A stretch of 53,120 nucleotides of DNA from an uncultured bacterium (GTDB lineage: Bacteria; Cyanobacteriota; Vampirovibrionia; Gastranaerophilales; Gastranaerophilaceae), in the NCBI GenBank assembly GCA_902765215.1, contig CACWZA010000013.1, positions 1-53,120 of the forward strand. Direction: 5' to 3'. This document shows positions 24,301-39,300 of this stretch, piece after piece. Within the stretch, counting starts at the first letter, position 1. Every line of letters begins with the position of its first letter. The notes below the pieces were generated by a model that saw only the letters and a list, made by a program, of their open reading frames with translations, was not told the origin of the DNA and made no database searches. The position numbers and the translations under genes were made by a program.

Positions 24301-27300
24301 TAGCTGATACAAAAGATGTTGTTTTCCAGGGTAACAAAGCAGGTGCAACAATTACCGATAACGGAGACGGTACATACTCTGCATCAGGCGGAATGGCTGT
24401 TGCCGTTACTTCTGACAGAAGTGTTGATACAAATGTAAATCTCAATGCTGCATCAGGCAAAACAATTATATTTAACGATGCCCTGAAAACTACTTCAGGT
24501 TCACATAATGCAAACCTGAACCTCAGCGGAAGCAGTAATACATATACTGATATGAATACTTCAGGAATTCAATCAACGACAACTATTAATAAAACGGGCG
24601 GAACTTATGTATTTAACAATGCTGTTGACGGTTATGCAATGAAGATGAACAACAATGCACAGGTGCAAATGGGTTCAACAACCGTTAATGGCGGAACATC
24701 TTATGGTACATTAAATCTGACTTCGTTTGAAAATGATGCAAACGGCGGTAAAATTGATACCCAAAATAACCATATAGAAACTCATAAAATGGGTACATCT
24801 TTCGTGTTAAACTCTGATTTGAGAGTCGGTGTTGATGCGGATTTGGTAAACGAAGTTGCAGATAAATTTGTTATGGACGACAATGTTCAGACAGTAAACT
24901 TCAACGGACACAGTATTATCATAAATGCGATAAAAGTTATTGTTGATGCTCCTAGTGAAGATCCTGTTTCGGTTACCGTTGCTGACGGAAACTTAAAATC
25001 AGCTTTCAAATTGACAACTGATGAAATGGAAGTTAATGGGGTTGCTGATGATATGAGTTATTTGGTAACCTATTCCGTATTAACAGGTAAATTAACTTTT
25101 AAAGGCAGTTTGAGTCCTTCAACAACCCTGCATGATGCGGTACAGGATACAACTGCTTTTCGTAACTATACAATGAGAAGAAGTGAAAATGTCACCGAGG
25201 ACTTGGGTACAATGGGTGGTGACGGTTCTATTCTCTCAATAAACGGCGGTGGATACAGTGTAAACGCTAACGGTTATAAAGGTATTACCGTAAAAAGCGG
25301 TCAAACCTTACACATTAGAAATGTGGGTACTTGGACAACTACAACTGACGATGAAGGCAGACTGACAGATGCTCAGATAACAAGATCATGGAATGGTTCA
25401 TCAATGGCAAATGGGGCTGTTTTACATGTAAACAGCGGTGGTGTTGCATCAGTTGAAAACAGTGCATTTACTAATAACAAAGCGCCGAGTGGTGAAGGTG
25501 GTGTAATCTACAATGAAGGTACATTGACCGAGTTATCAGGGGTATTCAAAAATAACTCAACTTCAGGCGGTGATGCGGGTGCTATCAGAAATACAGGTGT
25601 TATAGTAAACGGAACGGCTGATTTCATCGGCAATTATATCTATGGTGGCAGTGCTTCCAATGGTGGTGCTATATACAATACAGGTACAATAGTAAAATTG
25701 ACGGCTAATTTCATCGGGAACTACAACAGCCGTAATAATACTCAGGCAGGATACGGTGGCGCTTTCATATCATCAGGCGGTAATTCAAGAGTAGGTTCTC
25801 TTGTCGGTTATTTTAAAGGAAATTATGTTTCTACATTAGCTACTAATAATGTTGGCGGTGGTGCATTGAGAAGCAGCGGTGAAGCTAAAACCTATGAAGT
25901 TATTGCTGATTTTGATGAGAATTATGCAATAGGCGGTTCCGGCGGTGCTGTATATGCACAAGGTCAAAGCGGTCAAATCGTCTTGGTTGACAGTTCATTT
26001 ACAAACAATGCAGCAACAGTAAATGGTGGTGCAATATCCTCCCATGACCAACAGGTGCGTTTAATTGCAGATAAAAAGGACATATTGTTCCATAATAACA
26101 GAGTTGGTGCAATAACAAATAATGGTGACGGTACATTTACTGTTGATGAAGATGCAGAATATAACGATATTTATACAGGTAGAGATCTTTCGCTGAACGC
26201 GGCTGAAGGAAGAACTATTACTTTTGACGGTAAAGTTCAGGTTGGTTCTATGACTGTTCAGGGTACTCCTACTAAGGTTGTGCTTTCGTATGATAATGAA
26301 ACCGGTGCCGTAACTTCAACCAATGAAACTATTAACCAAATGGGCGGTACATACATATTTAACAATGTTGTTAATATATCAACATCATTCTTTAAAAATG
26401 ATGCACATATAAAACTTGGTTCTGTCGTTCAGGATAACGGTGATACAACTTATGGGGTATTGAATATATCAAGATTTGGTTCTCAGGGCGGACTTCATAT
26501 TGATTCTATGAATGACCATATAGATACTACTTCTCTGGGGGTAATTGGTCCGGGGTACGGTGAAGCGGTTAACGGAACCTTAAATGTTAGTATTGATGTG
26601 GACTTGGCGGGGACTACTACCGGTGGTGATGCTGCTGCCGATAAGATTGTTGCTACAAGTCTGGGCAGCTACTTTAGTTCTAGTTCAAATTTTGCGATTG
26701 AAGATTTGAATATAATGTCTAAACTCGCTTCATCTGAAAGATTGGAAATCAATGTATTTAATGATGTGTTAAAAGGTCGTGTAAAGAATGACTGGACTGT
26801 TAAAAAGATTGACGGTTTGATTGACGGCTCTGATTATTATGTTACATATCAGGCTGCAACAGGTAATTTGCTGTTTGGTGGTAATGATATATTTGGTTTG
26901 TATTTGAAGATTCATGAAACAGATGCCGTTCGTAATTATGAAATGTCTTATGATGAAGATGTTCCTGTTAATCTCGGAACAATGGAAGGTGAAAACTCAA
27001 CTCTGAATATTGACGGTAACGGTCATAGTATTACCGGCAACGGTTATAACGGTGTTACTGTTGAAAGCGGACAAACTTTGAATATAGATAATGTTGGTAC
27101 CTGGACAGAAGTTCTGGATGATAATAACAGAGTTGTCGGTGCAAATGTGACTAAATCGTGGAACGATTTTGTTTCAAATGAGGGTGGTGCAATATACATT
27201 AACAATGGTGCTACGGTCAATATTACAGATAGTGCGTTTGTAGGTAATACTGCATTGTCAAACCGAGGCGGAGCTATCTTTAATGCAGGCAGAATGGGTG

Positions 27301-30300
27301 TATTATCAGGTGTATTAAAAGAAAATACTGCATCAAAAGGTTATGGTGGAGCATTGTATAATGCAACGACAGGTTTAATAATTGATTTAAGCGCAGATTT
27401 CATAGGTAACTATGCAATAAACAGCAACCATCACGATGGTGGTGCTATCTATAATCAGGGCAAGATATATGAAGTATCGGGTAACTTTATCGGTAACTAT
27501 GTATATTCAACAAGTGATGCTCATGGTGGTGCTATATCAATAGGACACGCAAGTAATACGGCAATAGGTAAAGTTACAGGTTTATTTAAAGGTAACTATG
27601 CTCAAAGTACCGGTACGGGCGCTCGTGGTGGGGCGTTATATATGAGAGATGGCGGACACTACTACGAAATATCTGCCGATTTTGAGGAAAACTATGCAAT
27701 TGGCGGTTACGGTGGTGCAATAGAAGATGACTATGGGCCTTCTTATATAATTGATGCCACTTTTAAAAATAACGCTGCAACAGTTAACGGCGGTGCATAT
27801 TGGGTTGGTTCTAACAGTTATATTATTGCAGACCAAAGAGATGTTGTCTTTACAGGTAACAAAGTAGGTACAATTACAAATGACGGTGAGGGTAATTTTA
27901 CAATCACAAATTATACATATAATGATGTTGCGGGTAACAGTACTATATTATTGAATGCTGCATCAGGCAGAAGAATAAGATTTGACGGATCTGTTGTGAA
28001 CCCGAACAATAATGCATGGTTAGATATTAACCGTACTGATAGTAACCATAAAAGAACTGTTATGACCTACAGACCTGAAACGGGTACTATCGGTATTGAT
28101 ACAGATGTATTAATCGATCAGGTCGGCGGTATTTACCAATTTAATAATAATGTTGAAAAATTTGCTATGCATTTGTACACGGGTTCGCATATTAAACTTG
28201 GTGAAGCTGAACAAACTGACGGAACAACTTCTCATGGTAAGTTGATGCTTCGTTCATTCCAAACGGAAGGCGGCGATACTCCTGTAACAATTGATTCTCA
28301 AAACAATTATGCAGATAGTCATCAATTGGGTAGTGATGTAATTTTGCGTTCTAATGTTAATGTATTGATTGATGCGGATTTGGCAGGTGCTACAACTGAC
28401 GATTCTGCTCCCGGTGCCGATCAGTTCTCTGTTACAACTTTCCACAGAGATAACCAAAATTACAGAAAATTTGTTATAAAAGATATCAGTATTGTGTCTA
28501 AAGCGGCAACGGACGATATGTTAGAAGTTAATGTTGCTGACGAGTTGTTAAAAGGATATTTCCAGCTCGAAGGTGATATTAAAGCAGTTGACGGGGTTGT
28601 TGACGGTTCTGCATATTATGTAACATATCAGGCAGATACAGGTAATCTGCTCTTTGGCGGACAAAGTGTTTACGGTTTATACTTTGCTGTCCATACTCCT
28701 GATGTTGAAACTTATACTTTAAGTGCAGATTCGGAAAACTATGTTAACCTCGGAACATTAGAAGGGGAAAACAGATCTCTTGTTATTGACGGGGCAGGAC
28801 ATGATGTTAACGGTCACCAACACTCAGGTATAACTATTCAGGAAGGTCAGTCTTTAACAATCAAAAATGTTGGTATGACTGAAGAAGGTGAAGTTGTAGA
28901 AGGTGCAAAAGGCTGGAATAGTTTCGGTACAAATTCTATATTTGTTAATGAGGGTATTTTAGATATCCAGAATGTTATATTATCAGAAAATATCATTGTG
29001 GAAAATGATGTCTATGGTGGTCTTATAAAAAATACGGGTATAGTCAATAATATAACGGGACAAATTTTAAATAACTCAATGGGTGGGGCTACTTCTCAAA
29101 CGGCATATCCGAGTTATGCTCGTGGCGGAACATTGATTGAAAATAATGGTGGTTTAATTAAAAACATTGATGTTAATATGAGTGGTAACTGGGTTTCTTA
29201 TAACAATATGGATTCTGCAGCAGGTCTGATTTGGAACAGAACGGCTGCATCGAATATATTATCTATTTCCGGTAATTTCTCAGGCAATTATGTTATGTCG
29301 CATGATAGAGATGAATCAGGTATTATATCAAATCTCGGTAAAATTGGTTCTATAACAGGTGTTTTCTCTAATAACGGTGCATTCGACAGTAGAAATAATC
29401 ACACCGGTTATGGTGCAGCTATCAGAAACTATAATGGTGCGTATATATATAGAATAACTGCTGATTTTATAGGTAATTATGTTTTTAGTACAGTTAATAC
29501 AAATCAGGGACGCGGTGGTGCAATTGACCAAAATAACGGTAATATGTACTTTATTGATTCAACCTTTACCGATAATATGGCAGGCAATAGTGGTGGTGCT
29601 ATATCCATAAATAACGGTAGTATGTATATGATATCCGAAAATAGAGATACAATTCTTACCAATAACATGGTAGGTAATATTGTTCGTGATAATGAAACAG
29701 GTGCTGTTTCTATGTCGGGTGCAATAAAATATATCGATTTGTATTTTGGTGATAATGGCTGGTTATACCTGAATGCTGATGAGGACAGAGCAGTTGTATT
29801 TGATGGTTCAATTGTAACTAATAAGACTAACAATAACCCAATAATAATAAACCGTGATAATATTGCGTTATATGAAATGACATATAATGAAGATACGCAA
29901 ACTATAAATGTAGAAACAACGGGTAATGCTCCTATTGGTGGTGATTATGTATTTAATAGCCCTGTAGGAAAAATTATTATAGGTAACTATGGTGGGAATA
30001 TTATACTGGGGTCAAAAGAGCAGGAAGACGGTACTACTACTTACGGTTCTTTTGATATAGGCAGATATGCAACTTATCAGGCTGTCGGTTCAATTGATAC
30101 CCGTAATAATCATATTGATACAAACAGTTTCGGTAATGTAGGTCAGGATAATAACTGGCGAATGGATTTTGATACAATCTTGAAACTCGATGTTGATTTG
30201 GGTGAAAACCCTGCATCAGATGTCTTTAACGGTACGGCAGGCGGTTATATCAGAAATAACTCCAAATTTATAATCAAAGAAATAAACCTCATAACAGAGG

Positions 30301-33300
30301 CGTTAACTGATGATTTGTATTCACTTACTGTAACAAGTAACAGTCTGAAGAACTATTTCCGCACGGAAGGTGAAGATGAATCACCTGTTATAACAACCAG
30401 AACGGAGGATGGTACAAGATATATTGCAACTTATCAGGCAGGCAGTAATGACGGTAAACTCTTGGTAGGTAAAGATAACCTCTACAATGAAATTCATCTT
30501 CCTATTGCTGAGAGAACATATACAATGGAAGCCGATGAAGAAGTTACCAAAAATCTTGGAACAATGGAAGGTGACAACTCAACTCTCACTGTTGAAGGTA
30601 ACGGTTATGATGTTAACGGTAATAACCATGGCGGTGTAACCGTTCAGGCAGGACAGACAATGAATGTTCGTAATGTCGGTATGGACGAAGACGGAAATAT
30701 CACGGGTGAAGGTTTCCATGGGTTCTATAACAGTCGTGTTTTTATAAACAACGGTACACTTGATCTTCAGAATGTAGTATTTAGCGGAAATACTACTAAT
30801 AACGCAAATATTGGTGTTTCGAATAATGCAGGCGGTATTGTAACCAATTATACCGGTGCATTTATAAACCATGATATAAACATAACTCAAAGCACAAACG
30901 CAGGTATGATATACGGTGCAGGTGCCAGTGATGCAAAATTGTATAATATGGTACTTGATATTAAGGATAATAATTTTATATCAACGGGTACACTTTATGC
31001 AGTTATAGTTGCATGGAGCGGTGCACCAATTGGTAACATTGATATTGATGTTGAAAATAACAAAATATTTTCAGGCGGAATGAACCGTGGTGCAATAATA
31101 TTCTCATGCCAGCAGACAACTCAAAATATAAGCGGTACATTTAAAAACAACGTAATGAAAGGTACTTCTCAGGGCGGACTTATAAATGGTTACCAAAACT
31201 ATATCAGAAATATTACCGCCGATTTTGAAGATAATATTGCAATTGGTGTAACCGGTTCTGTATTAACACATACATCAGGCGGGGAAGAACGTTTTGTTGA
31301 CAGTACATTCAAAAACAATTGGGCGTCAAACTCTGCTGCAATATATACAGAAGGTGGTTTGCGTATATATGCTGTTGATAAAAATGTAATATTTACGGGT
31401 AACAGAATTGGTGAAATAACAGATAACGGTGATGGTACATACACAATTGCTGATGATGCTGATTATATAGATGTATATAGTACAAACTATATGAATTTAG
31501 TTGCAGCTGAAGGTAAATCAATTACATTTGACGGTAAAGTTACCGGTTCTGCAGGCTTAAATCTGAATATGTCAAACGAAGTGCGTTATGTATGGACAGG
31601 GGAGCTTAATAGCGATTCTGTGGCAGTTCAAAACGGTGGTGACTACATATTCAATAACCTTGTTTCAGGAAAAGCACTTAGTTTGTATAATAATGCTAAT
31701 GTAAAACTCGGTTCAAAAGAACAATCAAACGGTACTACAACCTACGGTCATTTAGACCTTGTTTCATTAACAAACGACACCAACGGTGGTGTTATCAGTG
31801 CTCAAAACGGTCATATTGATGAAAATAACCTCGGAGCTGTTACGTTAAAAAGTAATCTTATCCTTAAATTTGATGTTGATTTGGCAGGGGTTACATCAGG
31901 CGGTACTCCTACAATTGATAAATATAATATTTCAAGCGTAACAGGTTCATACAAATTTATCATGGGCGGTTTCGGGGTAGTTTCCGATGCTGAAACGGAT
32001 GATCCTGTTATTATAAATGTTGCAAACGATGATTTAAAATCATATTTTGCTCTTACATCTGCAACAGGTTCCGTTATGAGCGGTCTTGCAGAAGATGTAT
32101 ATTACTTAATTACTTATACAGAATCTGACGGTAATCTGAAGTTCCGTAATATAGGTAACTGTTTATATGTTGCGGTTCACAGAACAGATGATGTCCGTGA
32201 ATATGATATGTCAGGATTTGGCGAAGGTGTTGATGAAGAATTATTTATGGACTTAGGCCCTATGGAAGGTACTAATGCTACTTTGACAATTAAAGGTGCA
32301 GGTCACGGTGTTAAAGGTACTGTTGAAGGGGTTTCTTATGCAGGTATAACCGTTTCTAACGGCAATACTCTGAATATGGAAAATGTCGGCGAATACACAA
32401 TGAAAGATGCTGACGGAAACGATACGGATAATATTAATGAAGCTGTTGATGTTGAAGTTTCTAATTCGTGGAACGGTATGAGAACAACAACCGGCGGCAG
32501 TGTAGCAACTTATAATTCAGGTACTCACGGTAAAATAGAAAATTCAGTATTTGCAAATAATGCATCAACAAATGCTCCGGGTGGTGCTATTGTTGACCAT
32601 GCAGGGATAACAATTGATAAATCTGTCTTCTATGGTAACTATGGTGGCGGTTTAGGCAGTCATAATGTTCCGGGTGGTGCAATTTATGTAACAGGTAATA
32701 GCGCAGGTACCGTTATAACGAACAGTATTTTCAAAAATAACATATCGGATAATATTGGTGGGGCTATATATATTACAGGTAATACACAAATTTCAAATTC
32801 ATTATTCATAGGTAACAAATCTTATTATCCGGGTGGTGCAATATTTGCAACTACTTCATTGTATGTAGTTGAAAATTCAAGATTCTTTAATAATGATGCT
32901 GAAACCAATTATGGTGGGGCAATATATACTGCATCAGGCGGTACAATCAGGGGTTCTGAATTTGAAGGTAACACAGTAAGCGGAAGTGGTGGTGCCGTGT
33001 ATAGTTCAGGCGGTACAACAATTTATGATTCCGTATTTAAAGATAACTTAGCAAGCAGTTCAGGTGGTGCTATTTATAACTCAGGCACTACAAACATTAT
33101 TGCCGAAAACGGTAATGTTGAATTCTCAGGAAACAAATCAGGTGTAACAATAAACAGAGATTCTAACGGTAATGTTACATCTACATCGGGCGGTACTCTG
33201 AATGATGTTTATAACAGCGGTTCATTATACCTTAAGGCTAAAAAAGGTGTAACAGAGCCTGAAGAAGAAGGCGGCGAAGGTGAAGAATATACAAGAAGTA

Positions 33301-36300
33301 TAACCTTTGGCGGTTCAATAGAAAACGGTTCTGTATATGTCGGTGACAGCGACTACATGGGTGATGTTAATCTTAATAAGGTTAAAAACGCATCAGTATA
33401 TGTTAACGGCGGTAATGCTAACATAATAAATGTCGGTTCACTTGATGAGAGCGGAAACCCTGTAACCACATTCAGTGACGGTACAAATACAAGAATTTAT
33501 GTATACACAAACGGTACATTGAATACTGAAAATTCAGTATTTGCAAATCAAACTTTATCTTCAAGTTCATCAAGTTACGGCGGTACAAACGTTTTTGTCA
33601 GCGGTGGTACGGCTAACCTTGGCGGTTCTTATATCAACAATGTATTAACCACTACAGGGAACAGTTACAGATTAGGCGGCGGTGTCGTATATGTATCTAG
33701 CGGTACGGCTAATCTGTCAGGTGATTTCAGGGCGAATAAGATATATAACTATAATGTCCAATCAGGAAGCAGTAATTATAAAGGCGGTGGTGTTGTTTAT
33801 AACCTCGGCACTCTTAACACAACTGCTGATGCAACTTTCACAGGTAACTATGTATATTCTTATGTTACAAATAGCGGTAGTAACCGTTTGTATGGTGGTG
33901 TAATAGTTAACTATGGCAGAGCGGAAAATATATTGGGTACCTTTACGGGTAACTATATCAAAAACTTCCAAACACAAGACTATATCTACGGTTACGGCGG
34001 TGTAATTTACAATGTGTCAGGTGCAACAATTGATAAAATTGACGCAACCTTTACAGGCAACTATGTACATTCACAAGTTCAGGCAACAAACCATGATGTC
34101 CACGCTTATGGCGGTACTATTGCTAACCAGGGTACAATAGGTACGATTTCAGGTACTTTCACAGACGGTTATGTATTGTCTAATATGAACTCAACAAGCC
34201 GTTCAAATTATGAAAATGCTTATGGCGGTGCAATTTATAACACAGGAAGAATAGACAGTATTACAGCTGCAACTTTTGACGGTAACTACGCAGAAGCTCG
34301 TTATGCTTATGGTGGTACTATCTATAATTCAGGTACAATAGGCTCAATTACAGATACCGAAATCAAAAACAGTTATACTTTATCAAAGAATAATTCTTAT
34401 CAATATGGCGGTGCGTTGTATAATGTAGGCACTATTACAGATTTATCCGCTAAATTTACAAACAACTATATTAGTACAACGGGTACTCAATATGCTTATG
34501 TATATGGTGGTGCTTTATATAACTCATCTACAATTTCAAACCTTGCTTCTGATTTTATTGGCAATTATGTTATTTCAAATTCATCAGGTTACGGTAATTA
34601 TGTATATGGTGGTGCTGTTTATATTTCAGGTAATGTTTCAGGTATTTCAGGCAAATATAAAAATAACTACATAAGTACAATAGGTAACTACGCTTATGGT
34701 GGTGCTTTATATTACGGAAATTCTAACCCGTTGAATATTTCTAATTCTGAGTTTACGGGTAACTATATCTATAATAATTCATCAACATATTATAAAGCTA
34801 ATTATGGTGGTGCTATTAATACACAAAATACTGCATCCGTAAATATATCTGACTCAGAGTTTAATAATAATTATCTTAAAAATATGAATGGTTATGCTTA
34901 TGGTGGTGCTATTGGTATAAATAGCGGCAATCCGATTACAACCATAAGTAATTCATCATTTGAAGGTAACTATGCAAGTTCGTACAGTTCTCAATATGGT
35001 GGTGCAATATATCAATATGGCGGAACATTAAATCTTATTAATACTGATTTCAAGAAGAACTATACGGCTTATAAAAATTCAACGGGTTATGATGATAATA
35101 ACAATATAAATGGTTACGGTGGTGCGGTATATGTTACAAGCGGCTCAAATCATACAATAAGCGGCGGTACTTTTGAAGGAAACAAAGCATATTATGGCGG
35201 TGCTATATATGGTCAGTTTACTTCAATTACCGATGTTGTATTTAAAGGTAACTATTCAAGATATTATGGCGGCGGTATGTATGTCTGGGGTAATGGTGCT
35301 ATAACAGGTACTTTTGAAGACAATATTACTACTAACTATGGTGGTGCTATATATGTATCAAGCGGTGCAAGACAAATAAGCGGTACCTTCACCGGTAACT
35401 ATGCAAGCAATGGTGGTGCTATTTACAATAGTGTATCAGGTTATAATTCAAGTGTGGCAGGTACCTTCACAAACAACACCGGTAACTATGGTGGTGCTGT
35501 GTATTTCGCAGGCTCAACTTATCTGGTAGATGTAACAGGTACATATAAAGAAAACTCTGCTGTTTATAACGGTGGTGCTATTATAACGAGTTACCCATAT
35601 TTGACAATACACGATGCAGTCTTTGAAGAAAACAGTGCAAATCAGGGTGCGGCATTGTACTACTCAACATCTACAACGACAGCGACAAATATCAGAGATA
35701 CACAATTTAAAGATAATACCGCAACAACCGCAGGTGGTGCTATATATGTTAATTCAGGTGCTGTAGCAACCACAGGGGTTACATTTGAAGGTAACACTGC
35801 AAAAGAAGGTGGTGCTGTATATAATAAATCTACATTTACGGCGACTGATACTACATTTACAGGCAATACCGCAGAAGATGCAGGCGGTGCTATCTATAAC
35901 TCAGGTACAACAAACCTGAATGCCGTAAACAGTGATGTGGTATTTGAAACTGCAACTGATACTGTATATAACAAAGGCAAACTTAATTTGAGCGCATCTG
36001 AAGGAAAACAAATTGTATTTAATGCTGATGTTACGGGTGATGGCGGTACAATTAATGTTAAACAGGGTGATGTTGCATTAAATACCGAAATATCAGGTAA
36101 CACAATTAACCTCAATAACGGTAATATCAAGATGAGTACTTCATCTAATATTGCGGATGATGCTACACTTGTTGCAAACGGCGGTAGTATTGATTTCATC
36201 AATGATGAACTTCAGACAACAAATGTTGGTAACCTGAAACTTTCTAAAAACTTACTTTGGAAATTAGATGTTAATTTAGACGAAGAAACAGGTGATATTA

Positions 36301-39300
36301 TTAAGGCAACAAGTATTGTTCCTCACGAAAACAGTATCCTTGTTCATACTTTGAATGTTCTTGCGGAAACTGACTCTGATGAGGTTTCAGTTCATATCGC
36401 AGATGACAGTGTGAAAGAATATGTGAGTGTAAGTGCCGGATTAACAATCAACAGCACTTCAGACAGAGTTGCTAAATATATTTCCTATGACAGCGGACTG
36501 GGTAATATTGTACTTGCTTATAACTTTACTTTAAAAGAAGCTGTTGCTGACACATTAAGCCAAAGAGTTTATGTAATGTCAGAAGACGAAATGGTTGATT
36601 CAAGCCTCGGTAATATGGGCGGTGACGGTTCAACCCTTATGGTATCAGGATCAGGATATTCTATTATCGCTGACGGTGATGATATAGAAGGGGTAAATGT
36701 TGCAGCAGGTCAAACACTTGAAATCACAGGTGTAAACGGTGAAAATGGCGGATTTACAGGTTTCGGGACAGCAGAAAGACAGGGCGGTGCTGTTAAGAAC
36801 GCAGGCACTTTGAAGATTAATGATTCTAAGATGTCTGCTAACACTGCAAAAGAGGGTGGTGCAATTTATAATACAGGCACAGCAAATCTTACAGATACAG
36901 ACTTTATAAATAATACTGCAGAAGAAAAGGGCGGCGCTATTTATAACGCACAAGATGCCGTAACTAATATAAGTGCTGTTACAAAAGATGTAACCTTTAG
37001 CGGTAATACGGCTGATTCTCAGTCAAATGCTATATATAACGAAGGAACTGTTAATCTGGCTGCCGATAAGAACAGAAACATTATATTAAATGACAGTGTT
37101 GACGGTAACGGCGGTACTATCAATGTTAATAACGATTCGAAAGGTGTTGTTCAGGTTAATTCAACAATTTCAAATAATAATGTTAATTTAAATAGCGGTA
37201 CCTTAAATCTCAAAGGAGATATTGATAATACATCAACCTTGTATGCTAAGGGCGGTACTTTGAGTCTTGTTGACGGTGAAGTGGCTTCAACTCCAAAAGA
37301 AGTCGCAAATGTAAATATGCAGACAGATTTACTGTTAGGTTTGGATATTGATTTGGAAGCACGTGAAAGTGATAAGTTCACAACATCTAATCCAACCTAT
37401 AACGATAATAAGATTTTAATTTCAACCTTTAACATTATTGCTGATGCAACTTCATCTACAACAAGAGTTAATGTTGCTGATGGTGATATGAAATCTCACT
37501 TCGGACTCGCTGATGATATTTATATTATTGCAGAAGGCGCAACTACAGGTTATATGCTCAATTATGATGAGGCAACGGGTGACGTTGTAATCGGTTCAGG
37601 CATGGATTTGGTACATGTAACACGTGCAACTACTCCTGTTGAAAGAAACTATGCCCTTGCAGGTGATGAAAATATTAAAGAACAACTCGATTTATTGCCT
37701 GAAGGCGAAGATAAAACAAGTATCGGTACAATCGGTGGTGAGGGTGCAATCCTGACAATCCAGGGCGGCGGATATTCTATTGACGGTTCTGATGCAAAAT
37801 CACTTGGTTTTGTGGTTAATTCAGGTCAAACCTTAAATATCAGAAATGTGGGTTCTGCAACCATAAATTATAATGATGACGGTGACATATCAGGAGCAAC
37901 TCCTGAAGCAGGGATGCATCATTTCAATTCAACTCAGTCTGAAAGTACTGCTATCAAGAACAATGGCGGGAATGTTAATATTATAAACTCTGTATTTTAT
38001 AATAACGCAGGTAATGGTATCGGCGGTGGAGTTGTTCACTCTACCGGCGGTAATGTATACGCACAGGGTATATTTGTAGCAAATTCAGGAACGGCATTCC
38101 AGACGAAAGATACTAATCTGACCATTGGTGATAATTCAATATTTAACAGTAATACACCATATAGCAGTGCAGCAGGTATTACGGCATCCGGTACTATTAC
38201 TTATGATTCAGCAACAGGTGTAATAAGTAACGTAACATCAAATATAGTTATCGGTGATAATTTATCATTTGTTTCTAACAGTGGTGGCGGCGGCGGATCG
38301 CTTTTAAATGCAGGTAATTATACATATTCTAACAGTACTCCAATCAATTCTTTAATTATCGGTGATAATGCATATATTGCCAACAATACCGGTAACGGTA
38401 CTATTCAGGTTGGTGGTATGGTAACCAGAGATAGTTCTAATCAGATAAAAGATGTATCAACCACCGTTGATATTGGTAATAATGCAAGATTAGTTAATAA
38501 CCAGGGTGGTATCTGGGTTGGATATGCAAAGAGATTCTCAATTGGTGATGATTTCTTGTATCAGGGTAACGTGAATGCCGGAAACTATGCTTACGGTAAC
38601 TATTCATACAATTCAACTACTAATGAGAATACTGCAATATTAGATTTCTCTCTGGGTGACAGAGCAAGAATTATAAATAATAACGGTACCTATGGTCAAA
38701 TAATATCAACATACAACGTAAAGAGTGTTACTATAGGCGATGATTTATACTTTGCTAACAATGCTACTTCGGGTCCTCCGGGGAATGCAATATATTCATA
38801 TAACAATTACTCTACAAATTATTCGGAAGGAAATATTGCAACTCACACAGATATTTCTATAGGTAATAATGCTCAATTTGTAGATAATACGGGTGACTTG
38901 TTCTATATTTATTATGTAAAAAGTTTTGAAATCGGCAATAATGCACTGTTCCAAGGAAATACAGGTAACAACCAGGCAATCCTGATGTTTTACGGTGCTT
39001 ATATAGGGACTACAATTAGCGGTAACCCTGTTGTAATAGGCGGTACTGATGTAACAATAGGTGATGGGGCTAAGTTTATAGGCAACATCACAAGCAGCGG
39101 ACAGGCAATTGTTGACGCATATTATACAAACAGTATCACTTTTGGTGATGATATTGAATTTATAAACAATACCGCTCCTCAATCAATCTTATATGTTTAT
39201 GGTAACACATATACCGGTAATAATCAGCTGAAATCTATGAACACACTTACAATGGGTGACAATGTAAAATTCATTGGTAATACCCAGTTAGCAGGTGGCA

